A DNA stretch of 64,000 nucleotides from positions 1-64,000 of the forward strand of contig NZ_QQAK01000001.1 in assembly GCF_003384035.1 (NCBI RefSeq). Direction: 5' to 3'. The notes beneath the pieces are model-generated. The model saw only the letters and a list, made by a program, of their open reading frames with translations. It was not told the origin of the DNA and did not search any database. Position numbers and translations under genes: made by a program. Positions within the stretch are counted from its first letter, which is position 1, and each line of letters opens with the position of its first letter. This DNA comes from Sporosarcina sp. BI001-red. GTDB taxonomy: Bacteria; Bacillota; Bacilli; Bacillales_A; Planococcaceae. This document shows, piece by piece, positions 29,032 to 37,816 of the stretch.

Positions 29032-30624
29032 ATGTCCGAGTTAAACTCAAGATTATTTAGTGCGGCAGATAATCTGCGCAGCAAAATGGATGCATCCGAA
29101 TACAAAAATTATTTATTAGGTTTGATTTTCTATAAATATCTATCCGACCTGCTGCTTGTAAAAGTTGTGGAGCTAGCAGATGAATCAATAGAAGAATTCG
29201 ATACTGCAGAAAAACAGACACAACTGTATACCGAGTTGTTGGCGGATGATGATGTGAAGAGCGACTTGATAGAGACATTAGTCGACACAGTGGGGTATGA
29301 CATTCAGCCGGAATATTTGTTCAGTTATTTAACGGAGCAGGCAAAGCAAAACACATTTCAGTTAAATGAATTAACAAAAGCGTTTACGGATCTATCAACA
29401 AGATACCTACAATTCTCAGGACTGTTCGATGACGTCGATTTGACATCGAAAAAGCTAGGTTCTGATCCCCAGCAGCGCAACATTACGATTTCAGAGGTCA
29501 TTAAAAAACTGAATCCGATTAATCTATTAGGTCATGGCGGGGACGTGATTGGTGATGCATATGAATACCTCATTAGCCAATTCGCATCTGAAGCTGGAAA
29601 AAAGGCGGGGGAATTCTATACCCCACACGAAGTATCTGTCATGATGGCGCGTATTGCCGCAATGGGGCAAGAAGACAAACAGTTGTTCAGTGTTTATGAC
29701 CCAACGATGGGGTCGGGCTCACTTATGTTGAACATCCGGAATTATCTCAATCATCCTGAAAACGTGAAGTATCACGGACAAGAGCTGAACACGACAACGT
29801 TCAACTTAGCGAAGATGAACCTGATTCTACATGGCGTTGATAACGAAGACATCCGTCTTAGCAACGGCGATACATTGAATAAAGACTGGCCGACAGACGA
29901 GCCGTATACATTTGATTCCGTATTAATGAATCCGCCGTATTCAGCGAAGTGGTCATCCGATGATACGTTCTTAGACGATTCAAGGTTCAACCGATATGGC
30001 CGCCTAGCACCAAAGTCAAAAGCAGACTTTGCTTTTCTATTACACGGTCTGTATCACTTAAAAGACTCGGGAACGATGGCAATCGTATTACCACACGGTG
30101 TGTTATTCCGCGGCGCTGCGGAAGGAATTATTCGAAAGAAACTACTAGAAGACGGCAGCATTGACGCAGTCATTGGCATGCCATCGAATCTATTCTTCGG
30201 GACGTCGATTCCTACGACAGTGATCATCTTGAAGAAAAACCGAACAACACGTGATGTATTATTCATCGACGCAAGTAGTGAGTTCACAAAAGGTAAAAAC
30301 CAAAACAAATTATCGTTGGAGAATCTCGATAAAATCGTTGAAACGTATGAAAAGCGAGAAGATGTTGAGAAGTATTCGCACGTTGCGAGTTTTGAAGAAA
30401 TTAAAGAGAATGAATTCAACTTGAACATCCCACGTTATGTCGACACGTTTGAAGAAGAAAAGCCTGTTGATATGGCGGCGGTTGGGGCAAGTATTAAAGA
30501 TATTCGTAAAGAGAAAGCTGAATTAGAGAAAAATCTATATAAGATGATTTCTTCATTGGAGTATGGTGAAGAGAATGAAGAATGGATTAAAGGTGCATTA
30601 GAGGTGTTTAATCGTGGGGAATAA
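29032..30624 (+). CDS. hsdM: Type I restriction-modification DNA methyltransferase HsdM
   Basis: 530 residues. N-terminal HsdM_N helical domain (LFSAADNLRSKMDASEYKNY) and an N6-adenine methyltransferase domain with SAM motif YDPTMGSGSLML and catalytic NPPY (LMNPPYSAKW). It methylates adenine in the target half-sites given by HsdS and is part of both the M2S methylase and the R2M2S nuclease. The gene heads an operon in the order M-S-R, overlaps hsdS by 11 bases, and is full length. Sequence character is close to the type IC group, but that subgrouping is inference. Confidence 0.93.
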   Translation: MSELNSRLFSAADNLRSKMDASEYKNYLLGLIFYKYLSDLLLVKVVELADESIEEFDTAEKQTQLYTELLADDDVKSDLIETLVDTVGYDIQPEYLFSYLTEQAKQNTFQLNELTKAFTDLSTRYLQFSGLFDDVDLTSKKLGSDPQQRNITISEVIKKLNPINLLGHGGDVIGDAYEYLISQFASEAGKKAGEFYTPHEVSVMMARIAAMGQEDKQLFSVYDPTMGSGSLMLNIRNYLNHPENVKYHGQELNTTTFNLAKMNLILHGVDNEDIRLSNGDTLNKDWPTDEPYTFDSVLMNPPYSAKWSSDDTFLDDSRFNRYGRLAPKSKADFAFLLHGLYHLKDSGTMAIVLPHGVLFRGAAEGIIRKKLLEDGSIDAVIGMPSNLFFGTSIPTTVIILKKNRTTRDVLFIDASSEFTKGKNQNKLSLENLDKIVETYEKREDVEKYSHVASFEEIKENEFNLNIPRYVDTFEEEKPVDMAAVGASIKDIRKEKAELEKNLYKMISSLEYGEENEEWIKGALEVFNRGE

Positions 30625-31822
30625 AAAAATTCCGGAAGTTAGTTTTTCAGGATTTGATAAGGAATGGAAAGTAGAAAAGTTAGGGGATTTAGTATCAATA
30701 AAATCAGGTTGGTCTCCATCGAACTTTAATGAAACTCATAATAAAAAGGGCTCTTTATTTATAAAAGTCGATGATTTAAATTATTCATCACGTGAACAAA
30801 TGAATTCTCGTATGAAAGTCGAAGATACTCAACGATTTATGAAAATGAAAAAAGGTAGCACTATCTTTCCGAAAAGAGGTGCTGCCATAATGACAAATAA
30901 GATTAGAATTCTAGGCTTGGATGCCTACATGGATACAAATATGATGGCTCTAGAACCATTAAGTATAAATGGAGAGTTTCTTTATACATTTATATCAAAA
31001 ACTGGATTATATAAAATTGCTGATACATCTACATTGCCACAAATCAATAATAAACATATTGAACCCTACATTATTTTTCTTCCTACTGAAAAAGAGCAAA
31101 AAAAGGTAGGAGAGTTTTTTAAAACACTTGATAAAATTATCACTCTCCACCAACAAGAACTAACTACCCTCAAACAAACAAAACAAGGGTTCTTGCAAAA
31201 GATGTTTCCGAAGGAAGGCGAGACAGTTCCGGAAGTTCGGTTTCCGAAGTTTAGTGGAGAGTGGGAAAATCGGACACTGGACCAAGTTTTCAAAGAATTT
31301 ATTGTACCAATGAGAGATAAACCAAAAGAATTTTCTGGTGATATACCATGGACGAGAATTGAAGATATTGAGGGCAGATATATTAATGGCACTAAAAGTG
31401 GCCAATATGTTTCTAAAGAAACCATCGACTTAATGAAATTGAGGATTATACCTAAAGGATCTTTAATTGTTTCGGCAAGCGCTACATTTGGAATCGTGGC
31501 TATAGTGAATAACGATTTAATAACTAATCAAACTTTCATAGGTTTAGTACCAAATACAAATAACAATATAGAGTTTTTATATGCTTTTTTCAAGTCGGCT
31601 AGCATCACCAAAAAATTAAAAAGAGAATCTGCAGGTTCAATCATATTTTATATATCAAGAAAGCAGTTTGAGAATTTAGATGGTAGCTTTCCAGGATTCG
31701 AAGAACAAACCCAAATCGGCAATTTCTTCAAACAACTAGACGACACAATCTCTCTCCATGAACAAGAACTTGAAGCATTGAAACAAACAAAACAAGCATT
31801 TTTGCAAAAGATGTTTGTCTGA
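30614..31822 (+). CDS. hsdS: Type I restriction-modification specificity subunit HsdS
   Basis: 402 residues with two target-recognition domains at about 1-165 and 205-375. Each is followed by a nearly identical conserved helix: LHQQELTTLKQTKQGFLQKM in the centre and LHEQELEALKQTKQAFLQKM at the end. The two TRDs differ, so a bipartite asymmetric target is expected; its sequence cannot be predicted. The GTG start overlaps the hsdM end by 11 bases, so translation is coupled. The ~75-bp DNA repeats coding the helices could recombine and delete or swap a TRD. Confidence 0.9.
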   Translation: MGNKKIPEVSFSGFDKEWKVEKLGDLVSIKSGWSPSNFNETHNKKGSLFIKVDDLNYSSREQMNSRMKVEDTQRFMKMKKGSTIFPKRGAAIMTNKIRILGLDAYMDTNMMALEPLSINGEFLYTFISKTGLYKIADTSTLPQINNKHIEPYIIFLPTEKEQKKVGEFFKTLDKIITLHQQELTTLKQTKQGFLQKMFPKEGETVPEVRFPKFSGEWENRTLDQVFKEFIVPMRDKPKEFSGDIPWTRIEDIEGRYINGTKSGQYVSKETIDLMKLRIIPKGSLIVSASATFGIVAIVNNDLITNQTFIGLVPNTNNNIEFLYAFFKSASITKKLKRESAGSIIFYISRKQFENLDGSFPGFEEQTQIGNFFKQLDDTISLHEQELEALKQTKQAFLQKMFV

Positions 31823-31845
31823 GTAGCTGGAAAGGAGGAGTACGG

Positions 31846-34800
31846 ATGTCAAAACTTCAGTATAACGATGAAGCCGAAGTGGAACGCCGCCTGATTGAAG
31901 TGTTAGGCGAAGGTCATAATCAGTGGAATTACAGGCCGGATTTGAAGTCGGAAGAAGATTTGTGGAACAACTTGAGAAAGATTATTACGCAAAATAATTT
32001 ATCTGAAATTGGAGAAGTGCCGCTTACGGACCATGAATTTGAAACGATTCAAACGGAATTGATGCTAGTGACGAAGACACCGTTTGAAGCAGCTAAATGG
32101 CTGAAAGGTGAAAATGGAATTGCGCGGATTACGATTGAACGAGAAGACGTGTCGCTTGGTTCCCTATCACTCGTGTTGTATTCGAATCAGGATATTGGTG
32201 GCGGCATCTCAACCTATGAAGTGGTAAATCAGATTGCGAAACAGAAAATAGACGATACGGGACGTGACCGTCGATTCGATGTCACGTTGTTAATCAATGG
32301 ACTGCCGATTGTGCAGATTGAGTTAAAACAAGTGACTGCGAAAGATGGCGTTTATCAAGCGTTTAATCAAATCAAAAAGTATGCCGAAGAGGGCGTATTC
32401 CGTAACAACATCTTTGCGACGCTTCAGTTGTTTGTTATCTCGAATGAACAAACGACGCGTTACTTCGCAAATGCAATGCCGAAAAATCTTCATCGGAAAT
32501 TCATTTTCAGCTGGCGCACACCCGACAATGAAAAAGTAGACAACTTGTATGACTTTTGTAAACAAGTACTCAACATTCCCGATGCACATCGTCTCATAGC
32601 GAACTATACGATCGTGAGTGAAGATCAGGACAATAAAGTGTTGATGGTCTTACATCCATACCAAATCCATGCGATTGAAGCGTTATTTGCTTCTGCCATG
32701 AAGCACGAATCGGGGTATGTCTGGCATGCGACTGGTTCTGGTAAGACGCTGACGAGTTTTGTGTCGACCAAATTGCTTGCTCGAAAACCGGGTGTCGATC
32801 GTACAGTCATGCTTATCGACCGGAAAGACTTGGACAATCAGACAACGAGTGAATTCACGAAGTTTGCGTCAGAATACAATACCGGAATTTCATCCGGTAC
32901 AGCAAGATCGAACAGCTTAATAGTCGGTACGGGAAGTTCAAGAGAGCTCAGTGAAACATTGCTATCGAGTGCAAACTCAAATGCGGTCATAGTCACGACG
33001 CGTCAAAAGCTTGAATCTGCATTGAAACATGCGAAGCGAGTAGAAGAAGAGCGAGGGACGAACCGATTTAAAAAGCTGATCGGTGAGCACATCGTTTTCG
33101 TCGTAGATGAATGTCACCGTGCGTTAAGCGCTGAAGGCATGAAGTCGATTCAAGAATTCTTCCCGAATTCCACATGGTTCGGTTTCACAGGAACACCGAT
33201 ATTTGAAGAGAATAAAAAACAAGCTCAAGGTAGTCTTGCGCGCACGACTCATGACCAATACGGAGAAGTACTGCATACGTATACCATTAAAAATGCATTG
33301 GAAGACGGTGCGGTATTAGGATTCCAAGTCGAGCATGAAGATACGATTGACGGAGACTCGCTATATGAAAATATCTATGACCAGCTGCGTCAAAAAGAGA
33401 AGTATGCGAATCTGTCGAGTGATGAATTGGCCAAATTTATTGACGAAATGGATCCGATTAAAAAAGAAGAGTTTCTGGAGACCACGACGTTTGAGACAGA
33501 TGATCATATTCAAGAGGTCCTTCATAAACTATTGAAACCAGACAATGCGTATACAAAGTTTGATTTTAAAAATGGGCGTCCGACGAAATCAGCTATTTTG
33601 ACAACGAGCTCCATTAATATGGCGAAGCGCTATTATCACGCCATTAAAAAGATGACGGCAACTCCAGAATGGATGGCAACGGAATTTGCTGCTCATCCAC
33701 TGCGTAAAGGACGGACGATGGATGATCCTGATTTTCCACGAATTGCGATTACGTATTCCCTTTCAGAAAACGAAGAGAATGCCAACGATTCCCAAGAGGA
33801 AATGAAAGCAATCATCAACGACTACAATGCCTATTATGGAACTGCCTGGTCGTTGGAAGACATTGACCGTTACAACGGGGACATTAACAATCGACTCGCA
33901 CGAAAACGAGCGGAGTTTAAAAAAGTCGGTAAGCAAGTCGATTTAGTCATTGTCGTCGATCGTTTATTGACTGGCTTTGACGCACCGACAGTTCAAACGT
34001 TGTTTGTCGATCGGAACCTTAGTTATGCGAATCTAATACAAGCCTTTTCCCGAACGAATCGGACATATCCAGATAAGACTAAAGGATTGATCGTCACGTA
34101 TCGTAAACCTGCGACTATGCAGAAAAACGTAGAAGAAGCGACGAAGTTATACTCACAAGCACAGGAAGAAACGATGCTTGTTTATCCGTCTTATGAGAAG
34201 TCAAAAAAACGCTTTGACACAGCACATCAAGAATTCAATACTTCTGTACCGGATATTGCAAATGTGGACGAACACTCCCCATTGGAACATCGTGTGGAAT
34301 TTGTGAAAGCGTTCCAGGAGTTAAACAATGCGTTCGAAGCACTTGTCACGTACGATGACTACAATGATGACATGGAGAAATCGGAAGTATTGCAAGAACA
34401 AGTAAAAACACTGGAAGAGTACGTAGGAATTTATAATACAGTGAAAGGTTCACTTATAAATGAATCTGACCCAGCTGACCCAGCAGATCCGATTGAGGAC
34501 TTCTCGGAAATCGAATTTTATGGCGATAACACAGCGAAACTCTATGACATCGATTCCGCGTACATTGACCAGTTGTTAGAAGCATATACACCGAATAATA
34601 AGGACACGCGCGAAGAAATTGAGCGAGCGCTGCAGAAGATGAACAAACCAGAAGCCGTTAAAAACATCTACCACAATATGCTGAACGAAATCGATACGAG
34701 ATTAGTCGAACCTGACGAAGACATCATGGCCATCAAACGGAAGTACTTCAAAGAGGCTTCCAATGCAGCCATCGAAAACTTATCGAACACGTGGTTCGTC

Positions 34801-35013
34801 AACGAAGACCAGCTGCATTTATCGGCTATTCAATATGTCCCGGGATCCGATGATATCCCAAACATCAGCGGTATTCTGGATAGTAAACGATTCGACAAGT
34901 ATAAAGAAATCCATCCAACAGCGAAGCCATTGAAATATGGGCCGCAGATGAAACGTGAGTGGTTAAAGATGTTGCAAGATGAGATTGTGCCTTATGGGGA
35001 TGAGTTGCGGTAG
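31846..35013 (+). CDS. hsdR: Type I restriction endonuclease/translocase HsdR
   Basis: 1055 residues, normal length. The N-terminal nuclease domain carries the PD-(D/E)xK-like RFDVTLLINGLPIVQIELKQ. The SF2 motor has Walker A HATGSGKTLTS, motif II VVDECHRA, motif III GFTGTPIF and motif VI QAFSRTNR. The C-terminal helical region binds the M2S core. It translocates DNA from unmethylated sites and cleaves on collision. AAAGGAGGAG lies before the ATG, 23 bases behind hsdS. No interruption is seen, so the system should be functional. Confidence 0.93.
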   Translation: MSKLQYNDEAEVERRLIEVLGEGHNQWNYRPDLKSEEDLWNNLRKIITQNNLSEIGEVPLTDHEFETIQTELMLVTKTPFEAAKWLKGENGIARITIEREDVSLGSLSLVLYSNQDIGGGISTYEVVNQIAKQKIDDTGRDRRFDVTLLINGLPIVQIELKQVTAKDGVYQAFNQIKKYAEEGVFRNNIFATLQLFVISNEQTTRYFANAMPKNLHRKFIFSWRTPDNEKVDNLYDFCKQVLNIPDAHRLIANYTIVSEDQDNKVLMVLHPYQIHAIEALFASAMKHESGYVWHATGSGKTLTSFVSTKLLARKPGVDRTVMLIDRKDLDNQTTSEFTKFASEYNTGISSGTARSNSLIVGTGSSRELSETLLSSANSNAVIVTTRQKLESALKHAKRVEEERGTNRFKKLIGEHIVFVVDECHRALSAEGMKSIQEFFPNSTWFGFTGTPIFEENKKQAQGSLARTTHDQYGEVLHTYTIKNALEDGAVLGFQVEHEDTIDGDSLYENIYDQLRQKEKYANLSSDELAKFIDEMDPIKKEEFLETTTFETDDHIQEVLHKLLKPDNAYTKFDFKNGRPTKSAILTTSSINMAKRYYHAIKKMTATPEWMATEFAAHPLRKGRTMDDPDFPRIAITYSLSENEENANDSQEEMKAIINDYNAYYGTAWSLEDIDRYNGDINNRLARKRAEFKKVGKQVDLVIVVDRLLTGFDAPTVQTLFVDRNLSYANLIQAFSRTNRTYPDKTKGLIVTYRKPATMQKNVEEATKLYSQAQEETMLVYPSYEKSKKRFDTAHQEFNTSVPDIANVDEHSPLEHRVEFVKAFQELNNAFEALVTYDDYNDDMEKSEVLQEQVKTLEEYVGIYNTVKGSLINESDPADPADPIEDFSEIEFYGDNTAKLYDIDSAYIDQLLEAYTPNNKDTREEIERALQKMNKPEAVKNIYHNMLNEIDTRLVEPDEDIMAIKRKYFKEASNAAIENLSNTWFVNEDQLHLSAIQYVPGSDDIPNISGILDSKRFDKYKEIHPTAKPLKYGPQMKREWLKMLQDEIVPYGDELR

Positions 35014-35044
35014 GAGAAAGCTAGAAGTTTTATTAATAATTAGA

Positions 35045-35088
35045 AGACCCAATCTGCTGAATTACAGGTTGGGTCTATTCTATTTTTA
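35045..35088 (+). terminator. Terminator of the hsd operon
   Basis: AGACCCAA and TTGGGTCT enclose a loop of 16 bases; the tail is T-rich but interrupted. Confidence 0.7.
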
Positions 35089-35276
35089 AAATGATTCGTT
35101 TTAAAATTGTTGTAGAATTCATACGTATTGTGTCAATTTTTAGAAAGTGGTATGATATGAATAAAGTGTAATTAAATTGGAAATTTCATATCTGTTTATA
35201 GATATCTCAACCATTGTTGAAAATAGCTATCACTTCGCAATTTAGAAGGAAGGAACACAAAAGGAGGAAATACAAG

Positions 35277-36128
35277 ATGATCACATCTACAGAATTTGAT
35301 GATTTGCCAGAGTTGCAATATGAAAAAAGATTAGTACTTTTTATCGATATTTTGGGTTTTAGTAATTTAGTATCAGAAAGTTCTTCAAATCAGATTAAGT
35401 TGCAAAAAATCAGACGCATTTTAAAAGTCTTGGAAAGGGAACTTCACAGAGATAAAGAATTTCAAGAATCTCATGAAATTTTTACGAGAAAACTTCGAGG
35501 TTCTTTTCCGCTATCTGTGGAGGCAAATGATAAGCATTATGTAAATCCAAGTAAAATTGAATACACTCAGTTTTCAGACAACATTATTATTAGTTCCCCG
35601 TATATTAATGCTCAATCACTTGTTTCATTAATTTCAAACATCTCTCTACTACAAGCTAGATTTTTACAAGAGGGTATTTTATTCAGGGGTGGAATTGCAT
35701 ATGGAGATATGTACCATAAAGAAAACTTATGTTTTGGGCCAGCATTTAACAGAGCATACTTTCTTGAAAGTAAGGTTGCTGAGTATCCGAGAATTGTAAT
35801 TGATACTGATATTATGAATGGACAAGCACAACCAACTAATTGGAGCAATCAAGAAAAATTTGAATTTAAAGTTCTGATTCAAGATACTATGAATTATTCA
35901 AACCCTTTTACTTTAAAACAAAAAGATAATTATGATAATGATGTACATTATATTAATTTTATGTTATTGCAAACATTTAAAAGTGCCGAAACAAAAATAC
36001 TTGAGATATTTAGCACTCAAAAGAAGGACTTAAACAGAAATCATGACGGTGAAGAAAGTATATATCTTAAACTTGATTGGCTAACATCTACTATTGAAAA
36101 ACACATGCGATCCTTCGAAGATTCGTGA
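35277..36128 (+). CDS. Class III nucleotidyl-cyclase-fold protein
   Basis: 283 residues. LFIDILGFSNLV near residues 21-32 and TQFSDNIIISSP near 97-108 carry aspartates (D24, D101) at the places of the two metal ligands of class III cyclases. ILFRGGIAYGD followed by FGPAFNRAYFLES matches the R-GI-G and GxxVNxAxRLE motifs. This fold is used by the uridylate and cytidylate cyclases of Pycsar anti-phage systems and by many signalling cyclases. Lying just behind a type I R-M operon and before a TIR relic and a TM protein, a defence role is plausible but unproven. The start is fixed by AAAGGAGG. Confidence 0.6.
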   Translation: MITSTEFDDLPELQYEKRLVLFIDILGFSNLVSESSSNQIKLQKIRRILKVLERELHRDKEFQESHEIFTRKLRGSFPLSVEANDKHYVNPSKIEYTQFSDNIIISSPYINAQSLVSLISNISLLQARFLQEGILFRGGIAYGDMYHKENLCFGPAFNRAYFLESKVAEYPRIVIDTDIMNGQAQPTNWSNQEKFEFKVLIQDTMNYSNPFTLKQKDNYDNDVHYINFMLLQTFKSAETKILEIFSTQKKDLNRNHDGEESIYLKLDWLTSTIEKHMRSFEDS

Positions 36129-36198
36129 AATCGAAACCAGTACATTACTTTGATGAATCTGCTGGATGATGTGCTGGCTTCTTTAATTAAAAAAACTT

Positions 36199-36266
36199 GG
36201 CTATGCACGACACAAATCCAGAACAGTTCTGAATAATGTTTAAGTTGTGCAGTGTACAGGCAACCC
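36199..36266. repeat. Family C element (C1)
   Basis: GGCTATGCACGACACAAAT, core TTCTGAATAATGTTTAAGTT, right arm GTGTACAGGCAACC. It lies 70 bases behind the cyclase-fold gene. Confidence 0.8.
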
Positions 36267-36288
36267 AATGCGAAAGGGGGACAAGGAA

Positions 36289-36330
36289 ATGAAAGTATTT
36301 ATAATTTGGTCTGGAGAGAGATCTCGACAG
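36289..36330 (+). pseudogene. 5' relic of a TIR-domain gene, cut by a B element
   Basis: Fourteen codons, MKVFIIWSGERSRQ, follow a GGGGG...AAGGA ribosome-binding region. K-V-F-I-x-W-S-G-E-R-S is the first strand of a common prokaryotic TIR-like family (usually MKVFISWSGERS). At codon 15 the sequence passes without a gap into element B1 and stops after ten more codons. The identification rests on a short but very characteristic start. Confidence 0.6.
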
Positions 36331-36403
36331 GAAATAACGTACCTGGACCACGCAATATTCTGAATAGACACCAAATTGTATATGATCCAGGTACCGATTA
36401 GTG
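36331..36403. repeat. Family B element (B1)
   Basis: GAAATAACGTACCTGGACCAC, core with TTCTGAATAGACACCAAATTG, right arm GGTACCGATTAGTG. It follows the TIR relic directly, and its right end is repeated imperfectly (GGTACCGACTAA). Confidence 0.85.
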
Positions 36404-36458
36404 GGTACCGACTAACTTTAATTGAGGCAACACTAGTAATATTGAAGCGAGGTAAAAA

Positions 36459-37037
36459 ATGGGGATTTCAAATAAGATAATTCAGTTTTTATTATCTATA
36501 TTTATTATTGTAGGATTCATAGGTTTAGTGTGGTATATCTTTAATCGGATTTGGAGTCTTTTTTCCAACTTGAATGATGGAGTACTTGCAGCAATTGTAA
36601 CCGCTATAACTACTTTTCTAGTAACTTTTATTTCAATTATTTCGGCAAAATATTATGAGCGCAAGTTATTAATAGAGAAAGAGATGCGAGACAAAAAAAT
36701 ACCTGCCTACAATGAATTTATAGAATTCATTTTCAAAATTTTGGATCAAGAGAATAAAAAGAAAAAAATAACAGAACAAGAAATGACACAATTCTTTAGC
36801 ACTTTTACAAGACAAATTTTGGTGTGGGGTTCTGATGAAGTTATTGCTCAATGGTCAAGTTATAGGAGGAGTGCTTTATCAGAAGTCAGTGATGGAGCTA
36901 GTAATAATTCAATGTTTGAACTGGAAAAGCTATTAATTGCTATTAGAAAAGATACTGGGCATAAAAACTCAAATATTAAAAAAGGTGATTTATTGAGATT
37001 GTTTATAAATGATATTGATAATTATATAGAAGAGTAA
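36459..37037 (+). CDS. Two-TM protein with cytoplasmic helical domain, unknown
   Basis: 192 residues. Two membrane helices (about 8-34 and 40-64) are followed by a charged helical domain of ~125 residues containing EMRDKKIPAYNEFIEFIFKI and RQILVWGSDEVIAQWSSYRR. I recognise the general pattern from uncharacterised bacterial proteins but know no function. The base composition is more A/T-rich than that of hsd and the metal operon. It is bracketed by directly repeated B elements on both sides. A membrane effector partnered with the upstream cyclase-fold protein is a possibility only. Confidence 0.6.
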   Translation: MGISNKIIQFLLSIFIIVGFIGLVWYIFNRIWSLFSNLNDGVLAAIVTAITTFLVTFISIISAKYYERKLLIEKEMRDKKIPAYNEFIEFIFKILDQENKKKKITEQEMTQFFSTFTRQILVWGSDEVIAQWSSYRRSALSEVSDGASNNSMFELEKLLIAIRKDTGHKNSNIKKGDLLRLFINDIDNYIEE

Positions 37038-37119
37038 GTTGCGGAACTTGAAAAAATCTTATTAATCAAAACCTGTGACTATGCGCGAAACAAACACATA
37101 AGATTCTGCATATACCGCC

Positions 37120-37192
37120 GAAATAACGTACCTGGACCACATATGATTCTGAATAGTGTCTGAATTGTATGTGGTCCAGGTACCGATTAGTG
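37120..37192. repeat. Family B element (B2)
   Basis: A well-preserved copy with GTACCTGGACCACATATG and CATATGTGG-type arms (GTATGTGGTCCAGGTAC). The last 14 bases (GGTACCGATTAGTG) are repeated immediately behind it. It directly precedes the EcsC remnant. Confidence 0.85.
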
Positions 37193-37226
37193 AGGTACCG
37201 ATTAGTGTGATTTGAAAGATGATTAA

Positions 37227-37562
37227 GTTCAAACTTTTGTCTATGCTTGCTTAACGGGGCAAAGTGCTGCAGAAGTAGTGAAATCCACTGGAGTAAAAAT
37301 AGGTTTAAAAGTCGGAGAAGCTCAAGTAAAAAGAATTACAGGAAAAGTTTTAGTGAAAATTAATCAAAAGGTTGGTTTTCGGTTGGTTACTAAATTCGAT
37401 CAAAAAGGCGTTATAAACTTAGGGAAGATGGTACCAGTTTTAGGTTGCGTAATAGGCGGTAGCTTTGATGCTGTAAGTACTAGAACTATTGCGAAAGCGG
37501 CTAAAATGACTTTTATAACAGAAGGATATAGTAAAGATAAAAGCATTATTGAATCGTTATAA
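37227..37562 (+). pseudogene. 3' remnant of an EcsC-family gene
   Basis: About 110 C-terminal codons remain open. LTGQSAAEVVKSTGVKIGLK is followed by INQKVGFRLVTKFDQKGVIN and LGKMVPVLGCVIGGSFDAVS, all characteristic of the EcsC C-terminal region. A stop lies just upstream at 37224 and nothing before it matches; the B2 element ends 20 bases to the left. A GTG at 37278 could start a fragment, but the N-terminal half of the family is missing. Confidence 0.75.
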
Positions 37563-37606
37563 GGTGTACGAGCTATGATGTATCGACAGAAATGAATTCA
37601 AGATTA

Positions 37607-37667
37607 GGTGTGTGCAAAACAAACATGAATATTTAAATAAACACGAAAGATTATTGCACAGGTACCT
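37607..37667. repeat. Family A element (A5)
   Basis: GGTGTGTGCAAAAC, AACATGAATATTTAAATAAACAC core, TTATTGCACAGGTACC. Confidence 0.75.
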
Positions 37668-37816
37668 CGAATTGGTAACACAATAAAACCTCGCTTTTGT
37701 TGAATGTAAAAAATAGACACATATTTCCATGCCTTTTTGATAGTATCCAAGTATAGGTCTTTTTGTAATAAATCCTATATTTTTTCATAAAAAATTTACA
37801 GAAAGCAGGGATTTGT

